A stretch of DNA of 64,000 bases, taken from assembly GCA_003508835.1 (NCBI GenBank), contig PUFA01000021.1:4504501-4568500 (forward strand), in the 5' to 3' direction. How positions within the stretch are numbered: the first letter of the stretch is position 1; the number at the start of each line of letters is the position of its first letter. Shown here in pieces: positions 41,001 through 51,829 of this stretch. This stretch comes from Eonycteris spelaea (taxonomy: Eukaryota > Chordata > Mammalia > Chiroptera > Pteropodidae). Made by a program: the position numbers and the translations under genes. Below the pieces are notes generated by a model, which saw only the letters and a list, made by a program, of their open reading frames with translations, ran no database searches and was not told where the DNA came from.

Positions 41001-44000
41001 GTAAGTGCGCTGTCTGGCCGATGACGGGACCCGCACGGGGTGGGGCGAATGCGGGGTGCGCTTACTCGCCTGGCTTCAACCGTCGCCCGCTTGCTCCCTG
41101 AGCCAACAGCAGAGGGGGCGGCCTCAGGGGAGTGGGCCGGAGCAGGGCCCTGGAATCTCGGCCCACCTGGGTCCAAAGGCGGGTTGGCCACATTTGCATC
41201 TTTGAGCTGTCCCAGAGGCAAGAGGCTCAGAGGGGCCTTAGGTGCGCCTGGGGCGCTGGGGTTGCTCATCTCTGGGAGGTCTCGCTGAACGGGGTCGCAA
41301 CCAGAAGCAGCTGAAGTGTGGGGGGCGGGGGTTCTCAGGTAGATGCAGTGTGCGGGGGCTGCATGTAGTTCACCCAAGGCGAGGATGCGCAGTGATGTGG
41401 AGAACTGCTTCGCCCCCAGGGTCCAGCTGGGGAAGACCGTGCACTACCTCCCCATCCTCTTCATCGACCAGCTCAGCAACCGCGTCAAGGACCTCATGGT
41501 AAGCACCGTGCCTCTGGGCGCCGGGCTCCCGCAGGGGTGGCTGCCGCGTGTCTCCCTGGGTGCGGGCGTGCGTGGCTCCCGCGGGGGTGGCTGCCGCGTG
41601 TCTCCCTAGGCGTGGGCGTGCGTGGCTCCAGCAGGGGTGGCTGCCGCGTGTCTCCCTGGGTGCGGGCGTGCGTGGCTCCCGCGGGGGTGGCTGCCGCGTG
41701 TCTCCCTGGGCGCAGGCATGCGTGGCTCCCGCAGGGGTGGCTGCCGTGTGTCTCTCTGGGCGCAGGCGTGCGTGGCTCCCGCGGTGGTGGCTGCCGCGTG
41801 TCTTCGTGGGTGCGGGCGTGCGTGGCTCTCGAGTATCTCACGTGTCTCCCTGTGCGCGCTCAAAGTTTGCTGTGAGGGTGGGGTTCCGTGACCAGCCCGT
41901 GCCCTCGCGGGCGAAGGTGCAAAAGGTTTTTTGCGAGCATGTGGACGGCGGCGCCCGGAGCTCCTGGAAGGGCCACGTGGAGGCGGCAGTGGCTCGTGAA
42001 TGGTGGTCTGTTGAACCGAGGTTTCTGCCGCGCAGGTGCAGGTGATTCAGACAACGTCCTGAGCAGACATCCTGCGGGGCTTGCCCCGAGTGTCGCTGCC
42101 CACCCCAACCCCATGCGCCCAAGGGCCCAGCTGCAGCTGTGCAGGCAGACAGGAGCCCTGCAGCCCTGTTGTCACGGGGCAGCCACGGAGCCTGCTCTCC
42201 CAGGGCGGGCCGGAGGACAGGTGCCAGGACAGGTGATGGGGGTCGGTCGCTGGCCACTAACAGGAATAGCAGCGGTTACGTTTGGCTGACCGTGTGCCGA
42301 GTGCTGTTCTGAGCACGTCTCAGGTGTGTAAAGGTCCCTGTCCAGAGGAGGCGTGTCACTGTTTCACAGAGCTTATCTAGGGTCACAGGTGGTCTCGGGC
42401 TGAGGTCGCGTCTGAACAGAGCCAGCAAATCACCTTGTGGCCCTTCCAGAGCCCGTTGTGGTTGCTTGTGAGTTCATAGGGAGCCAGGCCACACCTGCCT
42501 TCTCTTCACACTTCAGACCTCCGAAGGGCACGGTCCCCACCTCACAGCGAGAGCCGGGGCCGGGGGCTTAGGGGGCCGACCTCGCCCGGGGCTGGGTTTG
42601 TTGGGTCCCTGTCCAACTCTGCCATCTCCCGTGGGCTGGGGCACTCAGAAATGACCGTCCGTGCTCCGCCATTTCCTGGGACCCACGGGTCCCTAACACG
42701 GGTCTTCCCCGTGCCTGGGCCCTGGCTGCACCTGCGTGGCCTACATGGTGCGTGTGCAGACGGCTGCACCAGGTCCAGCTGAGCAGCTCAGGACAGGCCC
42801 TGTGGCCTGGGGGCTTGTGTGGTCACCCTTGGGAAGGCACTTGGGAAGCAGTGATGAGGACACAGTGAAGCCTATGGCCAGGTGCCTGGGGGCTCTGGGC
42901 GGCCCCTACAGAGCACCGCCCTCCGCCCGCTGGCCTGGTGGAGGCCTGCTGCGCGAGTGTGCGTGCCTCACGCACAGGCTGCCTTCTGCCGTCACGCTTC
43001 GTCTCACGCGCAGCTGCCTGCGGGAGGAAAGCCGTCTTTGGAGGCGAGCGAGCCCGCTGTGGGGGCGGCACGGCCTGTCGTGGGAGGGAGTCTAGCCAGT
43101 GGCAGCCCCTGGCCTGCTGCCTGCCCGTCCCAAGGCCGACGTGCTGCCTGGGGTGGCCTGCCGCCTGGGCCTGGTGTCTGGTTGACCCTGGCACGTGGGG
43201 ATGGCGGGCTGGTGACACCAGCCGTCCTCTGTGAGGGGTCACAGTGGGCATGGATTGTGACGCTCGTGGGTGTGCCCAGGACCCTCAGGGACGTAGGGTG
43301 TCACTGTGTGTGCTGGGGGATGCCCCCCTCCTGCACGCTGGTCACTGCAGACACCACTCCTGAGGCAGCAGCCCAAGTGGAGTGGGCCCTCGGCTGTGGG
43401 GTGGGCGGACCGTGCGTGCCTCCCACTCAGTCCCTGGCCCTTCTGCGAGGGGACCCGTGCCGGTGCAGCGTCACACACACATCTAGTCCTTGGCACGTGG
43501 GATGCTGCCCATGCCAGCACGGAGGGGATGCGCGGTCTCGAGATGCACAGGGCTCCCCCAGGAGAAGGGGCCTAGCCCCAGGGGACAGCACGGACGCTGG
43601 AGCCCCAGGGGAGGCAGAAGGAGGGGAGGGCTCTCAGCCTATGCCCAGTCAGAAGCCTCGGCCTCCACTGTGCATGGGCCGTGGCGGGTACAGAGCCCGG
43701 GGATGGGCTCGGGTCTGGTTTGGGCAGGAGGGCGCTGGCGGGCGGGTGGGCCGTGGGGGGCTCAGGGGGCCGGCGGGCGGGCGGGTTCCAACCACGCCGT
43801 CCTTCGATCAGGCCATCAACCGCTCCACCGCCGAGCTGCCCCTCACCGTGTCCTACGACAAGATCTCGCTCGGGAGGCTGCGCTTCTGGATCCACATGCA
43901 GGATGCCGTGCACGCCCTGCAGCAGTTCGGTGAGGCTGTGTGCGTGCCCGCCGTGGCCCAGGGACCCAGAAGCCCTGGCCTCACGGTGCCGGTCCCCCAC

Positions 44001-47000
44001 AGTTCCAGTCACGGGGTCCCCGGTGTCTCGTTCCCACGCCCTGGCTTTGAAAAGTCCCTGGCGGTCACTTGGGAGTTTGCTTTACCCAGGCGTGTCTGGA
44101 CGCCCAGTTCTGGCTGCTGCAGCCCGCAGAACCATCCGTGTGACGTGGGGCAAGGCCAGCGTGGTCCACCTTGCATCACGATTCTTTGTTCCTTTTTAGG
44201 GTTTTCGGAGAAGGATGCCGATGAAGTGAAAGGGATTTTTGTCGACACCAACTTGTATTTCTTAGCGTTGACCTTCTTCGTTGCGGCGTTTCACGTGAGT
44301 GGGTCACTGGGCCCTTGGCGATGACAGGGGTAGGTGTGGGTGGTTCCCAGGGCGCCCGCCGTCGGCAGCTGGGGGATCGGTATGGCAGTGTCCCACCCAG
44401 CAGCCCCCTGGTGGTCGGCAGACCTGAGACTCTGCCGCTGTCTTGCGAGTGCCTTTCTCCTGGCCCGGGAGGGGGCGTCTGGACCTCGGGGCACTGGCCA
44501 CCTTCAGGTCTTGGGACTTGGCTGACTTCGGAAGCTGTTTTGAAAAGAAAATCCAAAACCACGGGGAGGACAGAACGACGGTAAAATGGGGTTTTGTCGC
44601 GTGGGTCCCGGTGTGGTGCTCACACCGTTAAGCAGTCCTCTGTGTAGGTCCCTTTCCGAACGTGGTCTCCAGCTGGCAGAAGAAAGCCGTCCGTGTGATG
44701 GCCGTGCTGGACTCATGCCGGGGACAGGGGGAGACGGCGGGGCCCGGCGCGCTGTCCCGCAGCCGGCTCCGCGTGCCCAGGCCTCCGCCGCCAGTCCAGC
44801 CGAGCCTGTCGTGACTGTGCTGGAAAACAGCACTTGTCACTCGGACATGTCTCAGAACAAACACGTGCCCTTGCCCCGAGGGGCAGGAGCAGCAGGCCCT
44901 TCGGGCAGAGGTGCCGGCTCTAGGCGTCCCCGCGTCCCTCCCCCTCGCCCAGGCGAACACCGCGGCGTGGCGCGCGAGGCATGGGGCGGCCGTGCAGCGT
45001 GGGCGCGCTGCGGGCTCAGTCCCAGGTGCACGCTCCTGTCCTCTTCCCTCTGCAGCTTCTCTTTGATTTTCTGGCCTTCAAAAACGACATCAGTTTCTGG
45101 AAGAAGAAGAAGAGCATGATCGGAATGTCCACCAAAGCAGGTAGACGCCCTCGGCTCTCGGAGCCATTCTGGGAGCGCGCGTTCAGGTTGACAAAGATGG
45201 GCGAAGGGTGCGTTTAAAACCTGAGGTTCTGACCATGACGAGTGCCAGCTGCAGACTGGCCCCGCCGTCCAGGTGGGGCCCCTCGGCCTCGTGGGTAGTC
45301 ACTGGGGGGCTATCTCTGGATCTCGGCAGAGGCCACACAGCCAGGGCCTGCTCAGCGACCACACAGATGCTGGCCCGCAGCGCCCGTCTGTCCGCTCGCC
45401 AGGCGAGTGCCTCGTATGGACAGGCAGGTCCTCTTCTGTGACAGTGACATGCCCCTGGGGGGCTTGGGGGGGTTTGGGCGCCCCGTCCCTATGTCATTCG
45501 CGTCTTGGTTTTCTGTCCTCTGGTTTTCTCAGAGAGGACGCCCCTCCACTGCTGAGCCCTCCTGCCCCCGCCCGGCCGTCTCAGGAGGGGTGGGGAGCGG
45601 GCAGCGCTGGCTGCGGTCCCGCGGCTGTGCCCACGGGTGACAGCCTGGCGTCCTTGCCCCCAGCGAGCGCCCCAGCAGAGCTGGCCCTGCTGCTCTGGCC
45701 AGGAGAGGCCCTGAGGCCGCAGGGCGGTCCACCTGGCTCCGTGTCTCCCACCTCGGCTTCAAGGGGGAGACGCGCTGGCGTGGGGATGGTAGAGTGTGCC
45801 CGGTGCGGAGCGAGTCCTGTCCCTGTCAGCACCTGTCCTGTGCGTCCGCACGCCTCCCAGCGTGGCGTGCACCCCTTTACCAGCAGAGGCGGCCTTCGGG
45901 TCTGCTCTGGAGCCTTCCACAGTCCTTTCAGCCCATCATTCTCAGCCACGTGTAGCCCAGAGGCCACTGTTAGTCCACAGAGTCGGAGGGACTGCAGATC
46001 TGTGTGTGCATGTGGGGGCTGAGCGAGGCAGGGCACGTGGGGGGCTGGCCGCGTGGCGGGGAGCGGGGCAGGGTGGGGTGGCCCCGTCAGCAGGCCCCCT
46101 CTGTCCCCAGTGCTCTGGCGCTGCTTCAGCACGGTGGTCATTTTCCTGTTCCTGCTGGATGAGCAGACGAGCCTTCTGGTGCTGGTCCCAGCGGGCGTGG
46201 GGGCCGCCATCGAGGTGAGCTGTGGTCTGAGCTGCCACGTGCGGTGGTCCCTTGGCATGAATGCTCAGGATAGTCAGTGCCAAGGAATGACACTGACCAT
46301 CGCCATGGGCCGGCAGGGTCCTCAGCCAAAGCGGGAGCCCAGGTGACTTCTGGTGGCCCTGCAGCTCTCATGAAAGGGCACTGGGTCGTTGCAGCCATCA
46401 CGATGTGTGCTGACATGCACCCTGACGCCCTGGGCGGGTTGGGGCACAGGAGTCGGGGGGGTGGCCTGTACAGCGGCGCCCCACCGCACACACCATCTGG
46501 CTGTGAGGGCAGCCGCAGTGGGGAAACCAGAGACCGCTCCCCAAAACTGTGCCTGCTCTGCCCCCGCGAGGTGACCAGAGGAGGCATTGGGGGTGGAGGT
46601 GCCCAGGGAATTGGAGGCCGGCAGGGAGGGAAGGGGACTTGGCCCAGAGCAAGATGCCGGACTGAGGGCCCTCGTTGTTGTGCGAGGAGGCGGTGGCATC
46701 TACGTCCACGTGGGGCCCAGTCCCAGGGCCCGTGCAGGAGCCGGAAGGGGCAGCCAGAAGGGCAGCGTGCCCCGAGCAGGTGGGGTTCCTTGCTGTTGAC
46801 ACCTCAAGTGCCGCTTCTGTTCCCTCAGCTGTGGAAAGTGAAAAAGGCTCTCAAGATGAGTGTCGTCTGGAGAGGCCTGAGGCCGGTGTGTCAGGTGAGC
46901 CTCTGCCGGGCCCTCTGGGCAGCGCCGCCTCCCCCGCTCGTGGGGCCCCACGTGCTCCACGTCCCGTGGCAGGCCCCAGCACGTGTGCCGCTCCATGGCT

Positions 47001-50000
47001 GCACCCGATGCAGTGTGGAAGCCCACACAGCAGGTGGCTGTCATGTGATGATGTCACTGCCATCTGGCACGGGGCAGCGCCCTCGGCCGAGCAGCGTTAA
47101 CCCTGTAGTCACAGCTAGTTCAGGGCTCGTGCAGGGACCCGGGTCAGAGACTCAGTGGTGTCTGCACTGAAGGCAGGCAATCCTGTCCTCACCGAGGGGA
47201 CGCGGTCCAAAGGGCTCCTGTGGTGGCCCGGACGCGTCCAGCTCCCAGAGCTTCCCGCACAGGGTGGGGCTGGCGAGGAGCGGTGTGTGTGGTACCAAGC
47301 ATGAGGCTCCCTCCGCTTTGCAGCAGGCTTCAGCTGGGGGACCCCCAGGGCCCAGGATGCTCCCGTTGTCCCGGCGGGTCAAGGACAGGAGCTCGGCAGG
47401 TGGGGCGGAGCGCTGTTCCCAAAGCCGCCTGCGGACCTTCCCTTGCTGGTGGGGGCAGCGGCCGAGCGTCCCGGTGCCAAGCAGGAGTTTCACTATGAAA
47501 GGCCACAGGGGCGGGGGGTGCGCAGGCCAGGGCGCAGAGGAACACGGCCCCAGCCCCTCGGGTGGATGGCGGGGCCGGGCACACGGAGCCTGGTCGTGCC
47601 CGGGCATCCAGCCGTGTCTGCTCCTGACACAGCCGTCTGGCTTTCACTACAGTTTGGCGCCTGCAGTGAGTCGGAGAGGAAGACGGAGGAGTATGACACT
47701 CAGGTGGGCAGACAGGCCGCTGAGCACCCCGAAGACGGTCACTGTGGGGCCGTCTCCTCGGAGGTGGGGCCATGTCCCGTAGGGTGGGGGCCCCTGCCGC
47801 TGACCCCGAGGGCCTGTCTCCCGCACGGCAGTCAGGCCTCTCTGTTCTCGTGAGCAGACCTGTCCGCGTGGGGCTTGCCGTGGTCGCTGCGAGTGAGCTC
47901 TCGCAGGCCCGTGTGGCCCCATGAGGAGGCCCGCGTGTCTGGCCACGGCCCTCGGTGCCCTCACATGCGCTTCCTGGGGCGGGGGGAGTGTAACTTTTTG
48001 CCTAAATGGACATCAGCTTACGTCCCAATTTTTACTGGGGTCACAAGAATACACTCAGGCACAACTGTGCAACTTGGACAGCAGTTCCCGCCCATGACCG
48101 GGGAGAGCCGCCTCCGATTTCTTCCCGCCCCGTGTGTGCTCTGCCCCGTTGAGCTGGCTCGTTCCTGGCGAGCCAGGTCGAACCAGCTGCTGTTGGCGTC
48201 ACAGCCCACGTCAGCCTGGCCCTGGATGCCCTGCGTCCCATGGGTTTGATGGCCCACACTGTGTCCTCCGTGACAGCTGCCCACAAGTGTCAGTTTCCTG
48301 CCCATTCGGTCATTTCCCGTCGGAGGTGGGAGGTGGGGCTCTAAGGCAGCACTCTGCGCCCACAGGCCATGAAGTACTTGTCCTACCTGCTCTATCCGCT
48401 GTGTGTCGGAGGCGCTGTCTACTCGCTGCTGAATGTCAAGTACAAGAGGTACGGCACCCTGTCACCTGCTGAGCCCTGGGCCTCTGTCCCCTCTGCAGTG
48501 ACAGCCAGAGCCCAGCCATTCCTGGGGTTGGGAACACTGGTGGGAGCACCCCGGTAGGGGACACACCACTGCAGTGGGCCAGGCGCCCGTCCGTGTGCCC
48601 TTACCCCTTCTCTGGAGCCATGGGCATGTAGAGGTCCGGCTCCCACAGCGCCGTGCCCAGGGCAAGGGCAGGCGCGTTGCCTGGGACCCGCAGTGAGTGG
48701 CCGCTGCTGGGGCCCTGAGGGGGGGAGGGGTGGGGCGTGCAAGCTGCACACAGCGGCTGCCGGTGACCGGCGGCTCTCGGCACAGTCTCTGTCCCTGTGG
48801 CGAGCCTGGTCTATGGAAGCAGGTGGCAGGTGGCGTGAGGGGCACCTGGGTCTCTAGTTCTCAGACACTGTGCCTTGGATGGGTGCCTGGGAGAGCTGGG
48901 GTGCTCAGAGGGCTCCCCGGAGGAGTCACCACCATCAGTTTAACAGATACTAGCCGACAGGGATGTCAGGCCCTCAGTGACGGCTCTGTCTTCCTTTCTA
49001 GTTGGTACTCTTGGCTGATCAACAGTTTTGTCAACGGTGAGTCTTGCATTTTTCTCTTCGGGTGACAGCATCCTCAGTGGGTCCCACTTCACTGACCCTG
49101 TGATGCGAGGTCACTTGCCGGGCCTCCTGCCCCACGCACCTGCTGGGCCTGTGATGCCCGGGCGGCCCATCAGCGCCCCTGAGCAGCCTGCTCTGTGCCG
49201 GCAGCAAAGGGCTCCGACTTCACCAGCGAGTCCTTGGGGCGCAGCAAGGTGGTCAGCCCCAAGCGCAGGCTCGTGCCGGCCGTCCTGCCACATGGCACCT
49301 CTGTGTCTCCGCGGGCAGTTAGGGGCCCAAGGCAGACGGGAGGGGCCCTCGCTGCAGCCCCCAGGGCCAGACCTGGGGTGACTGAACAAAAGGCTGCTCC
49401 AAAGTCACTGTTTGCAGCCGTCCAGCCACGTGACCTGCACCCCCGGGCTGTGCGGTGGGGGGGGGGGGTGCCTGCCCTCCAGCCCGTCTGTCCCCGCAGG
49501 GGTGTACGCCTTCGGCTTCCTCTTCATGCTGCCCCAGCTGTTCGTCAACTATAAGGTAAGACGTGCCCCCGGGGCGGTGGCCTGGGTGCTCTGTGCGGCC
49601 CGCTCCCAACCCACATCGTGTCTCGTCCCCAGATGAAGTCGGTGGCGCACCTGCCCTGGAAGGCCTTCACCTACAAGGTCAGTGCTCTGCCCGTGGGCGC
49701 TGTGCAGTGCAGGGGCCGCGTTTCGGTCACGTGTCAGCGTGGCTCCTGTGGCCTCCTCCCTAGTCAGGCTGCCCTGAGGGTTGTGCCACCGTGTCCCAGC
49801 CCGTCCAGAGCCGCCACCTGCTCCTTTTCTGCTCTCTGGTTGCTCTGAGAGGCTCCATCACACGCGGCACGTCTGCTGTGAAGGGCATTGCCGACTCAGG
49901 CCTGAGTGCATGGGGCCTGGGCAGTTGGCTGGGCGTCCCCAGGTGACCCCCAATGGCCGATTCCTGTCCCTGTGCCCCAGGCCTTCAACACCTTCATTGA

Positions 50001-50503
50001 CGACGTCTTTGCCTTCGTCATCACCATGCCCACCTCCCACCGCCTGGCGTGCTTCAGGGACGACGTGGTGTTCCTGGTCTACCTGTACCAGCGGTGGTGA
50101 GTCCTGCCCCAGCCGCGCCGGGCTGTCCCAGGGGCGGGGGCAGTTCGCAGTGGCCGCTTGCCGCAGTTTCAGGCGTGGTGGGGACCATTGTGGCACTTAG
50201 CGCCCAGGTGCCATGGCACTGCTCTGCCTGCGTGTCCAGGCCAGCTTCTGCGGGCAGGAGAGCTCACGCCCCTGCCTCAGCACAGCGGTCACCTCCTGGG
50301 CGGCCTTGACTGAGGGCTGTCGCGTGACCCGGCCCAGTAGCAAGGGGCAGGGCAGACCCCAGCATGTGGGGTCACGCACCGTGGTGCTCTATGACGGGAC
50401 GGGCGCGTGCCGTTGCAGGCTCTACCCCGTGGACAGGAGCCGGGTGAACGAGTTTGGGGAGTCCTACGAGGAGCAGCCCCAGCGGAAGCTCCATGCAGAC
50501 TGA
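37841..50503 (+). CDS. CLPTM1L: CLPTM1L (CRR9), complete, 17 exons
   Basis: Seventeen exons with GT-AG introns join without a break into 1,617 bases: 538 codons plus TGA, the same length as human CLPTM1L. The protein starts [20 protein letters not shown], a signal-anchor helix. A luminal domain follows with N-glycosylation sequons (NVS and NGT in exon 3). A multi-helix C-terminal half (exons 7-17) carries the CLPTM1 family signature. The protein sits in the ER membrane. CLPTM1 family work indicates that CLPTM1L scrambles GlcN-PI for GPI-anchor synthesis; it was first described as cisplatin-resistance related CRR9. The start codon is chosen by exact match to the human N-terminus and lies in a CpG island. 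It sits between SLC6A3 and TERT on the same strand, as in human. Unlike its neighbours in this window, it shows no frameshift. Confidence 0.97.
38397..38497 (+). CDS. CLPTM1L: CLPTM1L exon 2
   Basis: 101 bp, [20 protein letters not shown]...ESKFE plus two bases of Arg. Acceptor TTCCAG. The donor reads GTGTGG after AAAG. Confidence 0.95.
39368..39557 (+). CDS. CLPTM1L: CLPTM1L exon 3 (luminal, glycosylation sequons)
   Basis: 190 bp, [20 protein letters not shown]...LLTGESAAQ. Two N-glycosylation sequons (NVS, NGT). Acceptor TTTCAG, donor GTGAGC. Confidence 0.95.
40195..40385 (-). repeat. MIR SINE, CLPTM1L intron 3
   Basis: GGCATGTACAAATGCCAAGT then AAATGCTAGCCATTACTATT is the reverse complement of the MIR 5' part. 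The preceding 150 bp follow the rest of the element loosely. Confidence 0.6.
40855..41000 (+). CDS. CLPTM1L: CLPTM1L exon 4 (tandem acceptor)
   Basis: 146 bp, [20 protein letters not shown]...HRYMK plus two bases. The acceptor reads TTTAGCAGCAG, so splicing after the first or second AG would start the exon at 40852 or 40855 and add or drop one Gln. The 40855 choice matches human length. Donor GTAAGT. Confidence 0.92.
41420..41498 (+). CDS. CLPTM1L: CLPTM1L exon 5
   Basis: 79 bp, [20 protein letters not shown] then RVKDLM. Acceptor CCCCAG, donor GTAAGC. A 50-bp minisatellite starts a few bases into the following intron. Confidence 0.95.
41507..41840 (+). repeat. 50-bp minisatellite, CLPTM1L intron 5
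   Basis: Six copies starting with GGCTGCCGCGTGTCT at 41539, 41589, 41639, 41689, 41739 and 41789, spaced exactly 50 bp. A partial copy precedes them, reaching back to about 41507, and a decayed one follows. Every unit lacks stop codons, which produces several spurious 85-165 codon frames on both strands. Confidence 0.96.
42245..42440 (+). repeat. MIR SINE, CLPTM1L intron 5
   Basis: GTGTGCCGAGTGCTGTTCTG, then GTTTCACAGAGCTTATCTAG and GGTCACAG follow the MIR consensus in sense orientation. The rest of intron 5 (to 43811) is GC-rich. It is open for 480 codons in one frame that runs on into exons 6 and 7, with no protein similarity in the intronic part. Confidence 0.75.
43812..43929 (+). CDS. 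CLPTM1L: CLPTM1L exon 6
   Basis: 118 bp, [20 protein letters not shown]...HALQQF plus one base. Acceptor GATCAG with a weak pyrimidine tract, donor GTGAGG. Confidence 0.95.
44200..44294 (+). CDS. CLPTM1L: CLPTM1L exon 7
   Basis: 95 bp, [20 protein letters not shown]...FFVAAFH. Enters the first of the C-terminal membrane helices. Acceptor TTTTAG, donor GTGAGT. Confidence 0.96.
45056..45140 (+). CDS. CLPTM1L: CLPTM1L exon 8
   Basis: 85 bp, [20 protein letters not shown] then MIGMSTKA. Part of the CLPTM1 family core. Acceptor CTGCAG, donor GTAGAC. Confidence 0.96.
46111..46214 (+). CDS. CLPTM1L: CLPTM1L exon 9
   Basis: 104 bp, [20 protein letters not shown]...GVGAAIE, two membrane-facing hydrophobic stretches. 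Acceptor CCCCAG, donor GTGAGC. Confidence 0.96.
46829..46894 (+). CDS. CLPTM1L: CLPTM1L exon 10
   Basis: 66 bp, [20 protein letters not shown] then CQ. The end differs from human (LMPEFQ) but the frame and length are the same. Acceptor CCTCAG, donor GTGAGC. Confidence 0.93.
47653..47703 (+). CDS. CLPTM1L: CLPTM1L exon 11
   Basis: 51 bp, [17 protein letters not shown], against human [17 protein letters not shown]. Acceptor CTACAG, donor GTGGGC. Confidence 0.95.
48366..48448 (+). CDS. CLPTM1L: CLPTM1L exon 12
   Basis: 83 bp, [20 protein letters not shown]...NVKYK plus two bases. A membrane helix. Acceptor CCACAG, donor GTACGG. Confidence 0.96.
49002..49036 (+). CDS. CLPTM1L: CLPTM1L exon 13 (35-bp micro-exon)
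   Basis: Completes Ser, then [11 protein letters not shown] plus one base. Acceptor TTTCTAG, donor GTGAGT. The short exon is confirmed by phase on both sides. Confidence 0.95.
49500..49555 (+). CDS. CLPTM1L: CLPTM1L exon 14
   Basis: 56 bp, [21 protein letters not shown]-run of about 11 lies 32 bp before the exon. Acceptor CCGCAG, donor GTAAGA. Confidence 0.96.
49633..49677 (+). CDS. CLPTM1L: CLPTM1L exon 15
   Basis: 45 bp, [15 protein letters not shown]. The intron before it is only 77 bp. Acceptor CCCCAG, donor GTCAGT. Confidence 0.96.
49981..50096 (+). CDS. CLPTM1L: CLPTM1L exon 16
   Basis: 116 bp, [20 protein letters not shown]...FLVYLYQR plus two bases of Trp. Highly conserved CLPTM1 family C-terminal core. 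Acceptor CCCCAG, donor GTGAGT. Confidence 0.96.
50419..50503 (+). CDS. CLPTM1L: CLPTM1L exon 17 coding end
   Basis: 85 bp, [20 protein letters not shown] then QRKLHAD and TGA. Acceptor TTGCAG. The tail differs slightly from human KATRAPHTD. Confidence 0.95.
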
Positions 50504-50900
50504 GCCTGCTGGGTGCCCGGGGTCAGCTGGCCGCGTACTTGGGACACTTCTGGGAGCTCCTTGGGCACCCCGCCTCCGCATTGCCAAAACCTCCAAGCGT
50601 GCTGCGTGCGCCCCCAGACCTCCTCCTTGGTGTGGGGAGGGCGGGCAGCACCACGCCGCCCCAGCCTGTGGACGTCACCATGGCGCTGAGGTCCCCGGGG
50701 CCACTATCACTGCAGTGCCCACACCGCAGAGGGCAGGTGCGGGCGGCTTCCACCGCAGTGTGCACGTCGGACGCCTCTGCTCTGTGCTGTGCGGACTCTG
50801 GGATCAAATGGCTTTTTTTGTTTGTTTAAAAACTTGACTATTTTAAAGCTTAACGGATGTACGTTTGTATTTTAAAATAAACTTCTCTGGCTGTAACGTT
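50504..50900 (+). terminator. CLPTM1L: CLPTM1L 3' UTR and poly(A) signal
   Basis: AATAAA at 50876-50881, followed about 20 bp later by a T/G-rich stretch (GTTTTCTTGTCCTGG). Predicted cleavage is near 50900. The 3' UTR is about 400 bp. Confidence 0.85.
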
Positions 50901-51544
50901 TTCTTGTCCTGGTGCGACACGGAGTGCGTTTCAGACACACCGGTTGCCCCGTCCCGTGGTGGACACGTGAGCGGGTTTACGTATGTTTGCCAAGGGGACA
51001 AACGTGGCGCCTGCCCCTCGCCTCCGCCTTGTGGGTGTCCCCAGTTTCACAGCCTGACTAGTCAACGTTGGTCATGTTTTTGTTAAACGCCCTGGGTTAG
51101 TGCAGGGGGGCGAGGCGGGTGGCCCCATGGCCAGCCTCCGTGACGTCACCTGCACGGGAGGCGCTCCGGGAGGGTCAGGCGGCCCGCGGGCTGGCCTCTG
51201 TACCTCCGGCTCCGCCTGCTGTCTTTTTTGGGGGGTGGGGGGCCTGCTCTGCGAATACTGGCTGATGGCACACACTTCACCCCCTCTCATGTGAAGCCTC
51301 AAGCACCCTTCTGCTGCTCCCTGTCCTCCGTCCTCATCACCATGCCGCCTGTCCCTCGTCCTCCGACAGGCTGCGTGGGGCCTTCACGGTGCGCTGACCA
51401 GTAGGCTGGGCCTGGAACCCCCAAGGGCCTGCGGTCAGCTCTTACCGTATTGCTTAGTTTGTCTCTGATCTGAATTTTCAGATTTGCTGGTGTGAAATGG
51501 TTCCTGCTGTCATCTTGCTTCATGTGTGTGTGGCAATGCCTGCT
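50901..51544. other. CLPTM1L-TERT intergenic, no feature recognised
   Basis: GC-rich unique-looking sequence just after the CLPTM1L poly(A) site, with a G-rich patch at 51230-51243. No exon or mobile element recognised. Confidence 0.4.
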
Positions 51545-51820
51545 TCTACTCTAGTTAGTCCCCTCAGGCTGCCGTGACAAGGTGCCGCAGACCAGGTGGC
51601 ATGAAGTTCCTTAACTAAAAAGACGCCATGCCCTGTGGGTGAGGGGGAGGCACTCCTGGAACTGACATTTCGGTCGTGGATGCACGTGTGGACTGGCTGG
51701 ATCCTTCTAGAAAAGCGCTGACTCAAACCAGACATTCACTGTGTCCCAGTCCTGGAGGCTGGAGGTGGAGATCAGGGTGTCGGCCAGTAGGCCCCTTCTG
51801 AGGGAATGATGCAGATCGCT
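51545..51820 (-). repeat. Old interspersed repeat copy (family not named)
   Basis: TAGTCCCCTCAGGCTGCCGTGACAAG at 51557 and CAGTCCTGGAGGCTGGAGGT at 51748 match two parts of a common mammalian repeat (tccattcgggctgctataac ... cagttctggaggctggaagtc). It appears to be the opposite end of the family also seen at 30525. Confidence 0.6.
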
Positions 51821-51829
51821 AGCAGGAAG

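Noticed and set aside
41494..42045. Repeat proteins predicted from the 50-bp minisatellite in many frames
   Set aside because: A 50-bp unit changes frame each copy, so any protein would not be periodic. The frames exist only because the unit lacks stops.
42882..44324. 480-codon open frame on + in CLPTM1L intron 5
   Set aside because: Its end is CLPTM1L exons 6 and 7 read through intron 6 by chance. The intronic part shows no protein family features and lies in GC-rich DNA poor in stop codons.
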